NCBI GenBank assembly: GCA_934436435.1 | Contig: CAKSAN010000001.1 | Location: 248,001 to 312,000, forward strand | Direction: 5' to 3' | Source of the DNA: an uncultured Acetatifactor sp. | Lineage (GTDB): Bacteria; Bacillota; Clostridia; Lachnospirales; Lachnospiraceae | Length of the DNA: 64,000 nt | Part shown: piece by piece, positions 8,541-19,274 of the stretch | Layout of the letters: each line of letters begins with the position of its first letter | Position numbering within the stretch: position 1 is the first letter of the stretch | The notes under the pieces: generated by a model | The model's input: the letters and a program-made list of their open reading frames with translations, nothing else | Told to the model about the DNA's origin: nothing | Database searches by the model: none | Position numbers and translations under genes: made by a program

Positions 8541-10440
8541 GAAATCTGGAAGGGAACCTGGGACGCTCTGCTGTACCTGTAAGGCAGAGAAGTTCCAGGT
8601 CTTTTTTTGCCCTGGTCATTGCCACATAGAAGATTCGGCGCTCTTCCTCGCAATGCTCCGGATCCCCCGCATCCCCATGGGGAAATGTCTTTTCATTGCA
8701 ATCCGGGATCCACACATGATCGAATTCCAGTCCCTTGGCTCCATGTACTGTCAGCAGCCGGATCTCACCGTTTTCTGCCGCCTTCTGCTCTCCGTTCTGT
8801 TCCTGTCGCTGCAACTGTTCCCTGTAAAGTTCCTGCGCCTCCTGCCACTCTTCCAAATCTTTATATTTTCCTGCATCCTCCGTGATAAAATCCAGTACTT
8901 CCATCCATTCCGTCAGATCCGTCTTTCCCTCCTGTGCGGCCCGCAGACGCAGATATTTCTCATAACCGCATGCTTTCCGCAAAAATACGATTGCCAGCTT
9001 CAGCTCCGTGTTTTTCACAAATTCCATCTGTCGTATCCATAGTTTGACCGCTTTCCGTGCCTTTAGCTGTCCTTCGCCTGAAATTCCCATGACCGGATCC
9101 CCATAATATTTTTCCAATGCCGGTAAGGACGCTTCGGCTCCGAAGGCCTCTCTGGATATGTTCCGATAAGGTCTGTTACTTACCCGCAGGTAATCCGCTC
9201 TTGCGGCACACCCCTGTGCGATCCGCAGATAGGCCAGAAGATCCTGTACAATAAAATGCTCATAAATATTCTTCCCCTTCTCTTTCATGGAAAAAGGGAT
9301 ACCCTCTGCGGTAAGTCTTGCCGCCACACTCTGCATGGCCAGATTCGTCCGAAACAGCACGGCACAGCTCTCTCCCTCTGACCGTTTTTTCAGGCTTTGC
9401 ATCAGATATTCCAATTGTTCCGAAGCCTCTCCGAATTCCCGGATCCTTACCTGATACCCGTTTTTATAAATATCATTGTCCCGTCCTTCCTGCACCTTCC
9501 GTCTGTGAGCTTCACAGGGTTCCAGATCCTTGGGAAAACGGTCTTTGTTCTCACCGATCACCGCCAGAGATGCCTCCACGATATCCTGATGGCTGCGGTA
9601 ATTTGTCCGAAGCAGAATCTGCTTTGCCCCGAATTCCTGCACAAACTGCTTCATGCAGGCCGGTCTCGCTCCGCGGAAACCATAGATAGCCTGATCATCA
9701 TCCCCCACGGCAAATACATTCCCGTGCTTTTCCGCCAGAAGCTTTACAATGCTGTATTGCCGGTAATTGATGTCCTGAAATTCATCGATGAGAATATGGG
9801 AAAAGCGGTTCTGCCAGACAGCCCGTTGTCCCGGATCCTTTTGTAAAAGTTCCTCACACTCTTTCAGCATGTCATCGAAGTCCAGCCCCCTTATATTCTT
9901 TCTCGCCTCCTCATAAGCTTCATATATCTGCGAAAAATGCTCTTTCCATTCCTCCGGCAGTTTCTTTCTGCTGTTTTCCCCATCTCCGGTATTTTTATAA
10001 TAACCGATAGCTGCAAGAAAGTTCCCGGCAATGTCCGTCAGTTCCGCTGCGGATATTTTTCTACAGTCTTTTATTTTCTTCAGAAGGGGAAGGATAAGAG
10101 AATATTTTTGTCTGTTATTTAAGATATTACCTGTTGAAATTCTGCCTGACTTAAGCAGGATCTGATAGAAAACGGAATGAAATGTTCCAAAATTGACGGT
10201 ATGTGCTTCCTGTGGAGAGATCTGTGTAAAACGCTGTCTCATGGAAAGTGCCGCTTCTCTGGTAAAGGTGATTACCAGAAGCTTTTCCGGGGCGACCTTA
10301 CGTTCCCGGAGCAGATACAGAATCCTCTGAGTGATGGTGAATGTCTTGCCGGAGCCGGGGCCCGCCAGTAATAACAGCGGCCCCTCTCCGAACGTGACAG
10401 CCTCCCGCTGGGAGGGATTTAAGCCTGTCAGATCAGACAT
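8512..10440 (-). CDS. UvrD/PcrA-like superfamily 1 DNA helicase
   Basis: A 642-residue ATP-dependent 3'-5' helicase. The motifs are in order: Q motif LNPSQREAV, Walker A GPGSGKT (about 26), Ia TFTREAA, Walker B LIDEFQD, motif [16 protein letters not shown], motif IV TNYRS, motif [10 protein letters not shown] and motif VI VAMTRAK. It is about 90 residues shorter than typical PcrA, lacking most of the extended C-terminal tail. The start at 10440 was chosen because the homology begins there and it overlaps the gltX stop (ATGTCTGA), implying coupling; upstream in-frame codons lie inside gltX. The 3' end overlaps the convergent DUF1292 gene. Confidence 0.9.
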   Translation of the reverse strand: MSDLTGLNPSQREAVTFGEGPLLLLAGPGSGKTFTITQRILYLLRERKVAPEKLLVITFTREAALSMRQRFTQISPQEAHTVNFGTFHSVFYQILLKSGRISTGNILNNRQKYSLILPLLKKIKDCRKISAAELTDIAGNFLAAIGYYKNTGDGENSRKKLPEEWKEHFSQIYEAYEEARKNIRGLDFDDMLKECEELLQKDPGQRAVWQNRFSHILIDEFQDINYRQYSIVKLLAEKHGNVFAVGDDDQAIYGFRGARPACMKQFVQEFGAKQILLRTNYRSHQDIVEASLAVIGENKDRFPKDLEPCEAHRRKVQEGRDNDIYKNGYQVRIREFGEASEQLEYLMQSLKKRSEGESCAVLFRTNLAMQSVAARLTAEGIPFSMKEKGKNIYEHFIVQDLLAYLRIAQGCAARADYLRVSNRPYRNISREAFGAEASLPALEKYYGDPVMGISGEGQLKARKAVKLWIRQMEFVKNTELKLAIVFLRKACGYEKYLRLRAAQEGKTDLTEWMEVLDFITEDAGKYKDLEEWQEAQELYREQLQRQEQNGEQKAAENGEIRLLTVHGAKGLEFDHVWIPDCNEKTFPHGDAGDPEHCEEERRIFYVAMTRAKKDLELLCLTGTAERPRFPSRFLIPLNRYRR

Positions 10441-11893
10441 TTGCCTGTAATAACTCGATTCCCTTGCGGATTCTTGCCAGAGATTCCTCTTTGCCCAGAA
10501 CTTCCATGATCTCCGTAGCACCGGCAGGTGTCATCTGCTTGCCGGATACGGCGGTACGGATCGGCCACATGACATAACCGTTCTTGCAGCCTTTTTCCTC
10601 CACATATTTTACAAGAGTCTGATACAGCCCGTCATTGCTGTAATCCTCCTGTGCCTCCAGGATCGGAAGCAGATCCTTTAATACCTCCAGAGATGTCTCT
10701 GCGGTAGTTTTCATCTTCTTATGTGTGTACATTGCCACATCATACTCCGGAAGCTCCTGGAAGAAGTCTACCAGTCCGGCAATGTCCGGGAATACTTCGA
10801 TTCGGGTCTTCACCATGGCTGCGATCTTTTTCAGATCCAGAGGCTTGCTGATAGCAGCCTTCAGATAAGGCTCTGCCATCTCATAGAACTTGTCAAAGTC
10901 CATGGCCTTCAGATATTCGCCATTCATCCAGCGCAGCTTTACGATATCGAAGACTGCGGGGGACTTGCTGATACGATGGTAATCGAACTCCTTGATCAGT
11001 TCGTCCAGGGAGAAGATCTCGCGGTTGTCCTCGGGGCTCCATCCCAACAGTGCCACATAGTTCACAATGGCTTCGGTAATGAATCCCTGATCGATCAGAT
11101 CCTCGAAGGAAGCATGTCCGCTTCTCTTGGACAGCTTCTTGTGGTTCTCGTCGGTGATCAGCGGCAGATGGATATACACCGGTACCTGCCAGCCGAAAGC
11201 ATCGTACAGACGTACATATTTCGGGGAGGAGGACAGGTATTCGTTGCCTCGTACCACATGGGTGATGTTCATGGTATGGTCATCTACCACGTTTGCAAAG
11301 TTATAGGTAGGGTAACCGTCGGATTTGATCAGGATCATATCATCCAGCTGGGAGTTATCTACGGTAATGTCTCCGTATAACTCATCATGGAACGTCGTGG
11401 TGCCTTCCTTGGGGTTGTTCTGACGAATGACAAAAGGCTTGCCTGCGGCAAGATTTGCCTCAATCTCTTCCTTGGACAGGGACAGGCAGTGCTTGTCATA
11501 TACGGTGATCTCCTTGCCGTCCACAACCTCGGTCTTCAGGGAAGCCAGTCTCTCCTTGTCACAGAAACAGTAATATGCCTCACCCTTATCGATCAGTTCC
11601 TTGGCATATTTCATATAAATACCGGTCTTCATACGTTCGCTCTGTACGTAAGGGCCATAACCGCCGTCCTTATCCGGGCCTTCGTCATGCACCAGTCCGG
11701 TCTTCTCCAGAGTACGGTAAATGATCTCAGTAGCGCCTTCCACATAACGCTCCTGATCCGTATCCTCAATACGAAGCATGAAGTCTCCGCCGGCATGCTT
11801 TGCAATCAAAAATTCATATAATGCGGACCGCAGATTACCTACATGCATTTTACCGGTAGGGCTGGGTGCGTATCTTGTTCTGATCTTTGTCAT
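10433..11893 (-). CDS. gltX: Glutamyl-tRNA synthetase GltX
   Basis: A 486-residue class I aminoacyl-tRNA synthetase that charges tRNA-Glu; in organisms with GatCAB it also misacylates tRNA-Gln. The HIGH-type motif is [11 protein letters not shown] near the N-terminus and the KMSKS-type motif is KKLSKRSG. The ATG at 11893 is preceded by GAGGAG; longer in-frame extensions lack homology. It has its own promoter and is followed in an 8-base overlap by the helicase gene. Confidence 0.95.
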   Translation of the reverse strand: MTKIRTRYAPSPTGKMHVGNLRSALYEFLIAKHAGGDFMLRIEDTDQERYVEGATEIIYRTLEKTGLVHDEGPDKDGGYGPYVQSERMKTGIYMKYAKELIDKGEAYYCFCDKERLASLKTEVVDGKEITVYDKHCLSLSKEEIEANLAAGKPFVIRQNNPKEGTTTFHDELYGDITVDNSQLDDMILIKSDGYPTYNFANVVDDHTMNITHVVRGNEYLSSSPKYVRLYDAFGWQVPVYIHLPLITDENHKKLSKRSGHASFEDLIDQGFITEAIVNYVALLGWSPEDNREIFSLDELIKEFDYHRISKSPAVFDIVKLRWMNGEYLKAMDFDKFYEMAEPYLKAAISKPLDLKKIAAMVKTRIEVFPDIAGLVDFFQELPEYDVAMYTHKKMKTTAETSLEVLKDLLPILEAQEDYSNDGLYQTLVKYVEEKGCKNGYVMWPIRTAVSGKQMTPAGATEIMEVLGKEESLARIRKGIELLQANV

Positions 11894-12004
11894 TTTCTCC
11901 TCATTTCCGCAGGAAATCCGTATCCGGTCTGTTCCCTTGCGTCTTACGCTTTCCTGCTTATATATTCCTGTCAGCCCTCTCGCAGAAGGCAGAACCACTT
12001 CCTT

Positions 12005-12033
12005 ATTCTACCGCCTTTTTTCAAAAACTGCAA
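12005..12033 (-). promoter_or_regulatory. Promoter for gltX
   Basis: TTGCAG (12028-12033), a 17-base spacer and TAGAAT (12005-12010) on the minus strand, about 110 bases before the gltX start. It lies just upstream of the end of the TRIC-type gene. Confidence 0.6.
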
Positions 12034-12036
12034 CAG

Positions 12037-12687
12037 TTAAGACAAGGATTTCGGGTGGGGCAGATTCCACCGGAAATGTGCCGCCAGAAACCGGATCGCC
12101 ATGACCACAAATGCAGCGATAAATACCGCCGGAAGTCTGCCGATACTGCGGTACAGCCAGACACAGCAGATGCCGCCCACCAGGGATGCACAGGCATAAA
12201 TATGCTTAACGAAAATGTAGGGCTCCTCTCCCGCCATCATATCACGCATCAGGCCGCCACCCACGCCGGTGAGCATGCCGATAAATACCAGTAAAAATGT
12301 ATTCTCCTGATAACCGTTGTCGATGCCGGACATTACCCCCAGAGAAGTGAATATCCCCAGCCCTACAGAGTCCATGACTAACATGGCCTTGTCATAAAAG
12401 GTTCCGAGTCTGCCGCTTAAGAGATCCTGTTTGATATAAAGCAATATAAAAATAGCCAGTGCTGTGGCTACCGAGACGCCGACATACACCGGTTTCTCCA
12501 GTGCTGAAGGTAATTTCCCAAGGATCACGTCCCTGGTCATACCTCCGCCCACTGCCGTCACCACGCCCAGCACGCAGATGCCGAAAATATCCATCTGTTT
12601 CCGGATTCCCACCATGGCACCTGACGCTGCAAAAGCAATAGTTCCTAATATTTCCATAAAAAATATAATACTGTCCTGAATGTTCAT
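12037..12687 (-). CDS. TRIC/UPF0126 family cation channel protein
   Basis: A 216-residue membrane protein with seven predicted helices. It has an internal duplication marked by two glycine signatures, GGGMTRDVILG and GGGLMRDMMAG, the hallmark of the prokaryotic trimeric intracellular cation (YicG/UPF0126) family, which forms homotrimeric K+/Na+ channels. The ATG at 12687 is favoured by AGGAG upstream and family length; the earlier in-frame methionine adds a charged extension without homology. Confidence 0.87.
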   Translation of the reverse strand: MNIQDSIIFFMEILGTIAFAASGAMVGIRKQMDIFGICVLGVVTAVGGGMTRDVILGKLPSALEKPVYVGVSVATALAIFILLYIKQDLLSGRLGTFYDKAMLVMDSVGLGIFTSLGVMSGIDNGYQENTFLLVFIGMLTGVGGGLMRDMMAGEEPYIFVKHIYACASLVGGICCVWLYRSIGRLPAVFIAAFVVMAIRFLAAHFRWNLPHPKSLS

Positions 12688-12773
12688 AAAATAATTTCTC
12701 CTAAAAGTTCTCCACGCTATTTTATAGTATCTTTCCCGAAATAACAATATCCAATTTTATATTTCTTTCCACA

Positions 12774-12805
12774 ACAAAACCGCCACAGTAATGTGACGGT
12801 TTTGT
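12774..12805 (-). terminator. Terminator after the hydrogenase gene
   Basis: A 14-bp imperfect stem on the minus strand (ACAAAACCGTCACA / TGTGGCGGTTTTGT, loop TTAC) ends in a T-rich arm. It lies 28 bases past the hydrogenase stop. Confidence 0.7.
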
Positions 12806-12832
12806 TAGTTATATAAAATTCTTCTATAATCT

Positions 12833-14362
12833 TTATTCTTTCTCCAGTTCCACCAGTTCCTGATCCACCGTTTCGTCGGGGACTTTTTTCTCCGCTTCGT
12901 TCTTGAACTTGTCCACGGCTCTGGCGGCTACGGGGATGGCGATGTTGGTACCTGCTCCGGCGATACAGCCGCCGGGGCAGGCCATACCCTCGATCAGACA
13001 ACCGTTCATCTTACCGGCTTTGGCAAGGAGCAGAGCTTTCTTACATTCCGCCAGACTCTCTGCATGCTGGATATTGACCGGCGTGCCGGGATAATATTTC
13101 TCAATGCAGTCCTTGATGGCGTTGGCGACGCCGCCTGCCACACCGTAACCTCTTCCGGCCGCAGTGGCATCCTTCATCTCATCCATGGCCTTGATCTCGT
13201 CCAACAGGATTCCCTTTGCCTCGAACATACCGGTCAGTTCCTCGAAGGTAATGACAAAGTCCACATCGGAACGAACGGTACGCCTGCTGGCTTCCAGCTT
13301 CTTGGAGGCACAGGGTCCGATGAATACCACGGAAGCCTCGGGATGTTCCTGCTTGATCAGGCGGGCGGTGGCTACCATAGGGGTCAGCTCGTTGCTGATC
13401 TTGTCAATGGTCTCCGGGAACAGATTCTTGGCCATCACGGACCAGGAAGGACAACAGGAGGTCAAGGCAAACTGCTGCTTGCCGGTGGCCACTTCTTTCA
13501 CATAATGCTCTGCTTCCGCCATACATCCCATATCCGCACCGATAGCGGTCTCGTAGACATCCGCAAAGCCCAGTTCCTTCAGCGCCGTCTTGAACATCTC
13601 AGGTGTCACCTTGGGTCCGAACTGTCCCGCAAAAGCCGGTGCCACCTGTGCAATGATGGTTCGACCGGACTGCATGGCACGGATCAGCTGAAAAATCTGG
13701 GACTTATCGGCAATGGCTCCAAAGGGGCAGCTTACCATACACTGACCGCAGGACACGCATCTCTCGTTATCAATAACGGCTCTTCCCACATGATCCGACT
13801 TGATGGCTGCCACACCACAGGCTGCCTTACAGGGACGCTCCTTATGACAGATGGCATCATAAGGGCAGATCTCACGACATTTTCCACACTTGATACATTT
13901 GTCCTGATCAATGACGGATTTTCCGTTTTTCATAGAGATCGCACCCTTGGGGCAGACACTCTGGCAGGGATGTGCCAGACATCCCATACAGGAACTGGTC
14001 ACTTCATAACGGTTCTCCGGGCAGGCATTGCATGCCGATGGAATGACCTGCATCAGAGGGGGCTCATAATATTTTTCATCGATATTACTCTCTTCCAGCC
14101 CTTCCGTCAGATGGCCGGGACGCTCACGGTTCTCCGGACGTAAGCTCATACCCATGGCCAGACGGATGCGCTCGCGGATGATCGCTCTGTCACGATAAAC
14201 GCTCTCCCAGAACTCTGACTCTTCATAGTCTACGATCTTATAAGGCAATGCCTCCATATCATCCTTCAGATTCTTGGAATTGTAGGCCAGATTGGCCACT
14301 TCCTTGAAGACCCTTCTTCTCCGCTGTCTTACCGGAGTATCGATCCCTCTCATGCTGCTCAT
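12833..14362 (-). CDS. [FeFe] hydrogenase, monomeric, group-B-like
   Basis: A 509-residue cytoplasmic iron-sulfur protein. An N-terminal Cys-rich segment (111-137) is followed by two ferredoxin-type 4Fe-4S motifs (CIKCGKCREIC at 156-166, CVSCGQCMVSC at 202-212). The H-cluster domain follows with L1 TSCCPSW (301-307, Cys303/304), L2 GPCASKKLE (Cys351) and L3 EGMACPGGCIAG (Cys462/466). All H-cluster ligands are present, so it should be active if HydEFG maturases exist elsewhere. GPC rather than MPC in L2 and the N-terminal architecture point to group B, whose physiological role is poorly known. No partner subunit lies nearby. The ribosome binding site (AGGCGG) is modest. Confidence 0.88.
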   Translation of the reverse strand: MSSMRGIDTPVRQRRRRVFKEVANLAYNSKNLKDDMEALPYKIVDYEESEFWESVYRDRAIIRERIRLAMGMSLRPENRERPGHLTEGLEESNIDEKYYEPPLMQVIPSACNACPENRYEVTSSCMGCLAHPCQSVCPKGAISMKNGKSVIDQDKCIKCGKCREICPYDAICHKERPCKAACGVAAIKSDHVGRAVIDNERCVSCGQCMVSCPFGAIADKSQIFQLIRAMQSGRTIIAQVAPAFAGQFGPKVTPEMFKTALKELGFADVYETAIGADMGCMAEAEHYVKEVATGKQQFALTSCCPSWSVMAKNLFPETIDKISNELTPMVATARLIKQEHPEASVVFIGPCASKKLEASRRTVRSDVDFVITFEELTGMFEAKGILLDEIKAMDEMKDATAAGRGYGVAGGVANAIKDCIEKYYPGTPVNIQHAESLAECKKALLLAKAGKMNGCLIEGMACPGGCIAGAGTNIAIPVAARAVDKFKNEAEKKVPDETVDQELVELEKE

Positions 14363-14447
14363 ATCACATTACCGCCTTTTGATATTTTTTTAACACACTA
14401 ACCATATTAAACCATACTGCCCCCGTAAAAGCAAGAAAAATATCAAT

Positions 14448-14489
14448 AAAAAAACAGGATCCTCCGAAATTTTCTTACGGAAGATCCTG
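14448..14489 (-). terminator. Terminator after tyrS
   Basis: A 12-bp stem on the minus strand (CAGGATCTTCCG / CGGAGGATCCTG, arms 14455-14466 and 14478-14489) with an 11-base loop, followed by seven T. It separates tyrS from the hydrogenase gene. Confidence 0.88.
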
Positions 14490-14506
14490 CCTGTGCTGTT
14501 TCTTGT

Positions 14507-15733
14507 TTATTTACTCATGACAACTCTCTTGAAGTTCTTCTTACCTCTGCGGACTACCATGCCCTCTCCATCGAACTGCTCGGGAGCGTAAGCAGTCTTT
14601 ACATCGGTGACCTTCTCATCCGCTACGACAACACCGCCCTGTTCTACGGCACGTCTTGCTTCGCTGCGGGATGCAGACAGTCCGGATTTTACCAGAACGC
14701 CGAGAATATCGATCTTACCATCTGTAAAATCAGCCTCAGTCAGCTCGCTGGTAGGCATTTCTGCGGCATTACCGCCGGTAAACAGTGCTCTTGCACTCTC
14801 CTGTGCCTTCTTTGCTTCTTCCTCGCCGTGTACCAGATTGGTCAGTTCGTATGCCAGGATCTCCTTCGCCTGATTCAGCTGGCTGCCTTCCCATTTATCC
14901 ATCTCGTCGATCTGCTCCAGAGGCAGGAAGGTCAGCATGCGCAGGCACTTTAAGACATCGGCATCTGCCACGTTTCTCCAATACTGGTAGAACTCGAAGG
15001 GAGTGGTCTTGTTGGGATCCAGCCATACAGCACCCTTCTGGGTCTTTCCCATCTTCTTACCCTCGGAATTCAACAGCAGGGTGATGGTCATGGCGTAAGC
15101 ATCCTTGCCCAGCTTTCTGCGGATCAGCTCCGTACCGCCCAGCATGTTGCTCCACTGGTCATCGCCGCCGAACTGCATGTTACAGCCGTATTTCTGGTAT
15201 AAGGTCAGGAAGTCAAAGCTCTGCATGATCATGTAGTTGAACTCCAGGAAGCTTAATCCCTTCTCCATTCTCTGCTTGTAGCACTCTGCAGTCAGCATAC
15301 GGTTGACACTGAAATGTGCTCCCACGTCTCTTAACAGTTCCACATAGTTCAGATTCAACAGCCAGTCTGCATTGTTGACCATCAGTGCCTTACCGTCACT
15401 GAAATCAATAAAACGGCTCATCTGCTTTTTGAAGCAGTCTACGTTATGCTGGATGGTCTCTTTGGTCATCATGGTACGCATATCACTTCTGCCGGAAGGA
15501 TCACCGATCATTGCAGTACCGCCGCCGATCAGAGCGATAGGTTTATTGCCTGCCATCTGCATTCTTTTCATCAGGCACAGTGCCATGAAATGTCCTACAT
15601 GAAGGCTGTCTGCGGTAGGATCAAAGCCGATGTAGAAAGTTGCTTTTCCGTTATTGATCAGCTCCTTGATCTCCTCTTCATCTGTCAGCTGTGCCAGCAG
15701 TCCTCTTGCTTTCAATTCGTCAAATACTGTCAT
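14507..15733 (-). CDS. tyrS: Tyrosyl-tRNA synthetase TyrS
   Basis: A 408-residue class Ic aminoacyl-tRNA synthetase. The HIGH-type motif is HVGHF (about 46), the tyrosine pocket signature is [12 protein letters not shown] and the KMSKS-type motif is KKMGKTQ. The C-terminal S4 RNA-binding domain spans about 340-405 ([17 protein letters not shown]). It is monocistronic, between a Tyr T-box leader and a strong terminator, so its level should rise when uncharged tRNA-Tyr accumulates. Confidence 0.96.
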   Translation of the reverse strand: MTVFDELKARGLLAQLTDEEEIKELINNGKATFYIGFDPTADSLHVGHFMALCLMKRMQMAGNKPIALIGGGTAMIGDPSGRSDMRTMMTKETIQHNVDCFKKQMSRFIDFSDGKALMVNNADWLLNLNYVELLRDVGAHFSVNRMLTAECYKQRMEKGLSFLEFNYMIMQSFDFLTLYQKYGCNMQFGGDDQWSNMLGGTELIRRKLGKDAYAMTITLLLNSEGKKMGKTQKGAVWLDPNKTTPFEFYQYWRNVADADVLKCLRMLTFLPLEQIDEMDKWEGSQLNQAKEILAYELTNLVHGEEEAKKAQESARALFTGGNAAEMPTSELTEADFTDGKIDILGVLVKSGLSASRSEARRAVEQGGVVVADEKVTDVKTAYAPEQFDGEGMVVRRGKKNFKRVVMSK

Positions 15734-15808
15734 TTTCTTTTTCTCCTTTACTGATTCCTTTTCCTCTGTATGCCTTTTACCTTCTTAGGAACCGACTCCA
15801 AAGACACT

Positions 15809-16116
15809 AAAAAAGCCCGCCCCTTTTTTCAAAAGGACGAGCTTAATCACTCGTGTTACCACCTAATGTTCCCGCCAGACTCACATCTGACAGCTCAGTA
15901 AGTATCTATCAATACTCCGGCCGATATCGGTGCCTGCCGTCCTGATCTACTCGTTCGGGATCTTCTAATCCTTCCCTTTCCACCGGCTGCTCCGAGATGT
16001 ATTCCTGCTCTGCTTCTGTGCGCCTCTCACCTGCCGGCTGCTCTCTGTCAGAAGTGGAGGAACAGTACTTCTTCCCTTCATTGCATTCTTCTTATAAATA
16101 TGTTTGCGCTAAACAT
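15809..16116 (-). ncRNA. T-box riboswitch (tRNA-Tyr) controlling tyrS
   Basis: On the minus strand the leader carries a Stem I with the specifier TAC (15999-16001, in GGAATACATC), matching Tyr. An AGAGAG element and GGTGAGAG lie in Stem I. The T-box sequence AGGTGGTAACACGAG (15852-15866 area) has a TGGT bulge that can pair with the ACCA end of tRNA-Tyr. It finishes with a GC-rich terminator (15809-15843, six T). Uncharged tRNA-Tyr binding should favour the antiterminator and tyrS transcription. Confidence 0.9.
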
Positions 16117-16122
16117 GAGCCT

Positions 16123-16151
16123 ATTATAGCCAGTTTCCGTTTTTCTGTCAA
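16123..16151 (-). promoter_or_regulatory. Consensus sigma-A promoter for the tyrS T-box transcript
   Basis: Perfect TTGACA (16146-16151) and perfect TATAAT (16123-16128) with a 17-base spacer on the minus strand, directly before the T-box leader. Confidence 0.9.
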
Positions 16152-16172
16152 CACCCAAAATAAATTAACAAT

Positions 16173-17186
16173 TTACGCTTCCGGCCAGGGCAGATGAGAT
16201 ACTTCCAGCTTCTTGTCACGCAGCATCAGTTCTTTCACAGCCTGATCCGCAGGCTTGCCGTCAAACAACACTTCATTCACCTGTTCGATGATGGGAAGCT
16301 GTACGTCATATTTTTTGGACAGTTCCATGGCAGCCTTGGCGGAATACACGCCCTCTACCACCATCTGTACTTCCTTCATGGCTTCCTCGTAGGTCTTGCC
16401 CTGTCCGATCAGGATACCTGCACGACGGTTACGGGAATGCATGCTGGCGCAGGTCACGATCAGATCACCGATACCGGTCAGCCCGCAAAAGGTCTCGAAA
16501 TTACCGCCCATGGCAGTACCAAGCCTTGCGATCTCAGTAATACCTCTGGTGATCAGTGCGGCTTTCGTATTGTCTCCGTAGCCCAGTCCGTCGGCAATAC
16601 CGGCAGCCAGCGCCACCACATTTTTCAATGCGCCACCCAGCTCAATTCCCAGTACATCGGGGCTGGTGTAGACACGGAATACCTCGTTCATGAACAGATT
16701 CTGCACATACTCTGCACAGCTTTTGCTCTTAGAGCCCGCCACGATCGTGGTGGGAATACCGCGGCTGACTTCCTCTGCATGGGTAGGTCCGGACAGCACC
16801 GCTACCTGCGCCTGCGGGATCTCATCTTCGATGATCTGTGCCTGCGTCATCAGAGTATGCTCCTCGATTCCCTTGGAGACACTGACGATCCTCTGTCCCT
16901 GTGCCACCAGAGGACTGATCCGGTGCGCCGTGCTTCTGGTGTAAGAACTTGCCACCGCCATAACCAGCAGATCCTTACCCCCGATGGCCTGTTCGTCATC
17001 CGTCGTAAAGATCATATCCTCCGGGAGCTTTACTCCCGGCAGCATCTTATGCTCGTGATTCTCCTGAAGCATCGTAATCTCCGCAGGAACCGCAGACCAT
17101 ACCGTCACTTCATGTCCGTTCTTATGTAATACCACTGACAGGCCGATGCCCCAGCTTCCGCCGCCCAAGATACATACTTTTGCCAT
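16173..17186 (-). CDS. gpsA: Glycerol-3-phosphate dehydrogenase [NAD(P)+] GpsA
   Basis: A 337-residue cytoplasmic enzyme reducing dihydroxyacetone phosphate to sn-glycerol-3-phosphate for phospholipid synthesis. The N-terminal Rossmann motif GGGSWGIGLS and the C-terminal catalytic domain with GGALKNVVALAAGIADGLG and GLTGIGDLIVTC are conserved. It is last in the DUF512-der-plsY-gpsA run, three bases after plsY, so supply of G3P and its first acylation are co-expressed. Confidence 0.95.
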   Translation of the reverse strand: MAKVCILGGGSWGIGLSVVLHKNGHEVTVWSAVPAEITMLQENHEHKMLPGVKLPEDMIFTTDDEQAIGGKDLLVMAVASSYTRSTAHRISPLVAQGQRIVSVSKGIEEHTLMTQAQIIEDEIPQAQVAVLSGPTHAEEVSRGIPTTIVAGSKSKSCAEYVQNLFMNEVFRVYTSPDVLGIELGGALKNVVALAAGIADGLGYGDNTKAALITRGITEIARLGTAMGGNFETFCGLTGIGDLIVTCASMHSRNRRAGILIGQGKTYEEAMKEVQMVVEGVYSAKAAMELSKKYDVQLPIIEQVNEVLFDGKPADQAVKELMLRDKKLEVSHLPWPEA

Positions 17187-17189
17187 AGC

Positions 17190-17873
17190 TTATTTGTCCT
17201 CCCCGTGATCTTCCGTCTGCGCTTCTGCAGCCTTCTTCTTGAACAGATAGGTCTTTCTCTCATTACCGTGGATCAGACGCACAATGTTCTGTCTGTGTTT
17301 CCAGTATGCCATGATCGTCAAAAATGCGGTGATGGCATACATTTCATACAACTGCGACTGCGGCATGGCACCGAACAGCCCGGTCTGTCCGCAGACCACC
17401 ATCTGGATCATAAATCCGGCATATACAAGCAGTGATCCCAGAGATACATAATGTGTGGTCAGGAAAGTACCGAAGAACAATACCACGCCCATCACGATAA
17501 AATAGGGATGGAAAGACAGGATCAATCCTGCTGTGGCAGCGATTCCTTTTCCTCCCTTGAAACCCATATAAAACGGGAAATTATGTCCAATGACAGCACC
17601 TGCTCCGGTGTAGAGGCAGAGCAGATAAATATTTTCCGGATGTCCGGTACTGAACAGAGCTCTGGTGATGCATACGGCGATGATACATTTTAAGCAGTCC
17701 CCCGCCAATACGATCAGTCCCGCCTTGGTCCCCAGTACTCTTAAGGCATTGGTGGTACCGGCATTGCCGCTTCCGTATTTACGGATGTCGATTCCCTTTG
17801 CCTTTCCGTAAAAGTATGCGGTCTGAAACAGGCCGAACACATAACCGATGAGTAAACAGATAACACGTTCCAT
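17190..17873 (-). CDS. plsY: Glycerol-3-phosphate acyltransferase PlsY
   Basis: A 227-residue integral membrane enzyme that transfers the acyl group from acyl-phosphate (made by PlsX, encoded at 50.8 kb) to glycerol-3-phosphate. The signature loops GSGNAGTTN (about 36) and GHNFPFYMGFKGGKG (about 97-111) are present among about five membrane helices. Its start codon shares one base with the der stop (TAATG). Confidence 0.94.
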   Translation of the reverse strand: MERVICLLIGYVFGLFQTAYFYGKAKGIDIRKYGSGNAGTTNALRVLGTKAGLIVLAGDCLKCIIAVCITRALFSTGHPENIYLLCLYTGAGAVIGHNFPFYMGFKGGKGIAATAGLILSFHPYFIVMGVVLFFGTFLTTHYVSLGSLLVYAGFMIQMVVCGQTGLFGAMPQSQLYEMYAITAFLTIMAYWKHRQNIVRLIHGNERKTYLFKKKAAEAQTEDHGEDK

Positions 17874-19213
17874 TATTGATCTTTTTCCTTTCGTTCTCTG
17901 ATAATAAACCGGAGGGGTGTCCCCTTGAAGCCAAAGGTCTCCCGGATCTGATTCTCAATATATCTGGTATAGGAGAAATGCATCAGCTCCTTATCATTTA
18001 CAAAGATCACGAAGGTAGGGGGCTTTACCGCTACCTGGGTAATGTAGTACAGTCTGAGTCTCTTACCCTTGTCGGAAGGGGGCTGCTGCATGGCTACAGC
18101 CTCTGCCATGATCTCATTCAGCACACCGGTAGCCACACGCATGGCATGGTTCTCGCTGACGATGTCAATGGTCTCGAACAGCTTGGGCAGTCTCTGTCCC
18201 GTCTTCGCAGAGACAAATAAAAGCTCCGCATAAGGCATAAAGGATAAGGTATTGCGCACCTTTTCGGTAAATTTATAAATGGTCTTGTCATCCTTCTCGA
18301 TGGCATCCCATTTGTTCACCACGATGATCGTAGCCTTGCCTCTCTCATGGGCGATTCCGGCGATCTTCGCATCCTGCTCCGTAACGCCTTCCTCCGCATC
18401 GATCATCAGTACCACCACCTCGGCACGCTCCACGGCGCTGACGGTTCGAACGATCATATAGCGCTCCAGTTCTTCCTTGATCTTGTTCTTCCGGCGAAGT
18501 CCAGCAGTATCAATGAAGACATATTCCTTGCCGTTATAAGTGATCTCGGTATCCACCGCGTCTCTGGTCGTACCCGCAATATCTGAGACGATCAGACGAT
18601 TCTCACCTAACAGCTTGTTGATCAGGGAAGACTTACCCACATTAGGCTTTCCGACAATGGCCACACGGGTGCGGTCATCCTCTTCCTCCTCTGTCTGTTC
18701 CTTATCAAAATATTCCGTTACGGCCTCCAACATGTCACCGATTCCCAAACGGTTCACCGCAGAGATGGGATGGGGATCGCCGATGCCCAGATTGTAGAAT
18801 TCGTAGACATCAGCCATATACTTCTGGAAGCTGTCCACCTTGTTGACCACCAGTACCACCGGCTTATGGGAACGGCGCAGCATATCTGCCACCTTGGAAT
18901 CCGCGTCCACCAGTCCCTGCTTTACATCCACCAGGAAAATGATCACATCCGCCGTCTCCATGGCGATCTCCGCCTGTTCCCGCATCTGGGACAGGATCAC
19001 ATCCTTGCTGTCCGGCTCGATACCGCCGGTGTCGATCAGGGTAAATGTCATATCCAGCCAGTGGATATCCGCATAGATACGGTCTCTGGTAATCCCGGGC
19101 GTATCTTTTACAATGGATATATTTTCGCCAGCCAGTGCATTGAACAGGGTGGACTTACCGACATTCGGACGTCCCACCACCGCAACGATAGGCTTGGTTT
19201 TTCTCTTTGCCAT
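17873..19213 (-). CDS. der: Ribosome biogenesis GTPase Der (EngA)
   Basis: A 446-residue double-GTPase needed for 50S subunit assembly. Two consecutive G domains each show G1 (GRPNVGKST near residue 13; GKPNVGKSS near 185), G3 (DTGG; DTAG) and G4 (NKVD; NKWD), followed by the C-terminal KH-like domain. The ATG at 19213 has GGAGG five bases upstream; an ATG four codons earlier is less well placed. Confidence 0.96.
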   Translation of the reverse strand: MAKRKTKPIVAVVGRPNVGKSTLFNALAGENISIVKDTPGITRDRIYADIHWLDMTFTLIDTGGIEPDSKDVILSQMREQAEIAMETADVIIFLVDVKQGLVDADSKVADMLRRSHKPVVLVVNKVDSFQKYMADVYEFYNLGIGDPHPISAVNRLGIGDMLEAVTEYFDKEQTEEEEDDRTRVAIVGKPNVGKSSLINKLLGENRLIVSDIAGTTRDAVDTEITYNGKEYVFIDTAGLRRKNKIKEELERYMIVRTVSAVERAEVVVLMIDAEEGVTEQDAKIAGIAHERGKATIIVVNKWDAIEKDDKTIYKFTEKVRNTLSFMPYAELLFVSAKTGQRLPKLFETIDIVSENHAMRVATGVLNEIMAEAVAMQQPPSDKGKRLRLYYITQVAVKPPTFVIFVNDKELMHFSYTRYIENQIRETFGFKGTPLRFIIRERKEKDQ

Positions 19214-19274
19214 AGTTTCCTCCATTTCTTATTTCCGCTTATCTTATTTACCATCTTAAATTCATAAATTGTAA

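Noticed and set aside
13064..14143. 359-codon plus-strand open frame
   Set aside because: Antisense to the hydrogenase gene, whose cysteine motifs fix the real strand.
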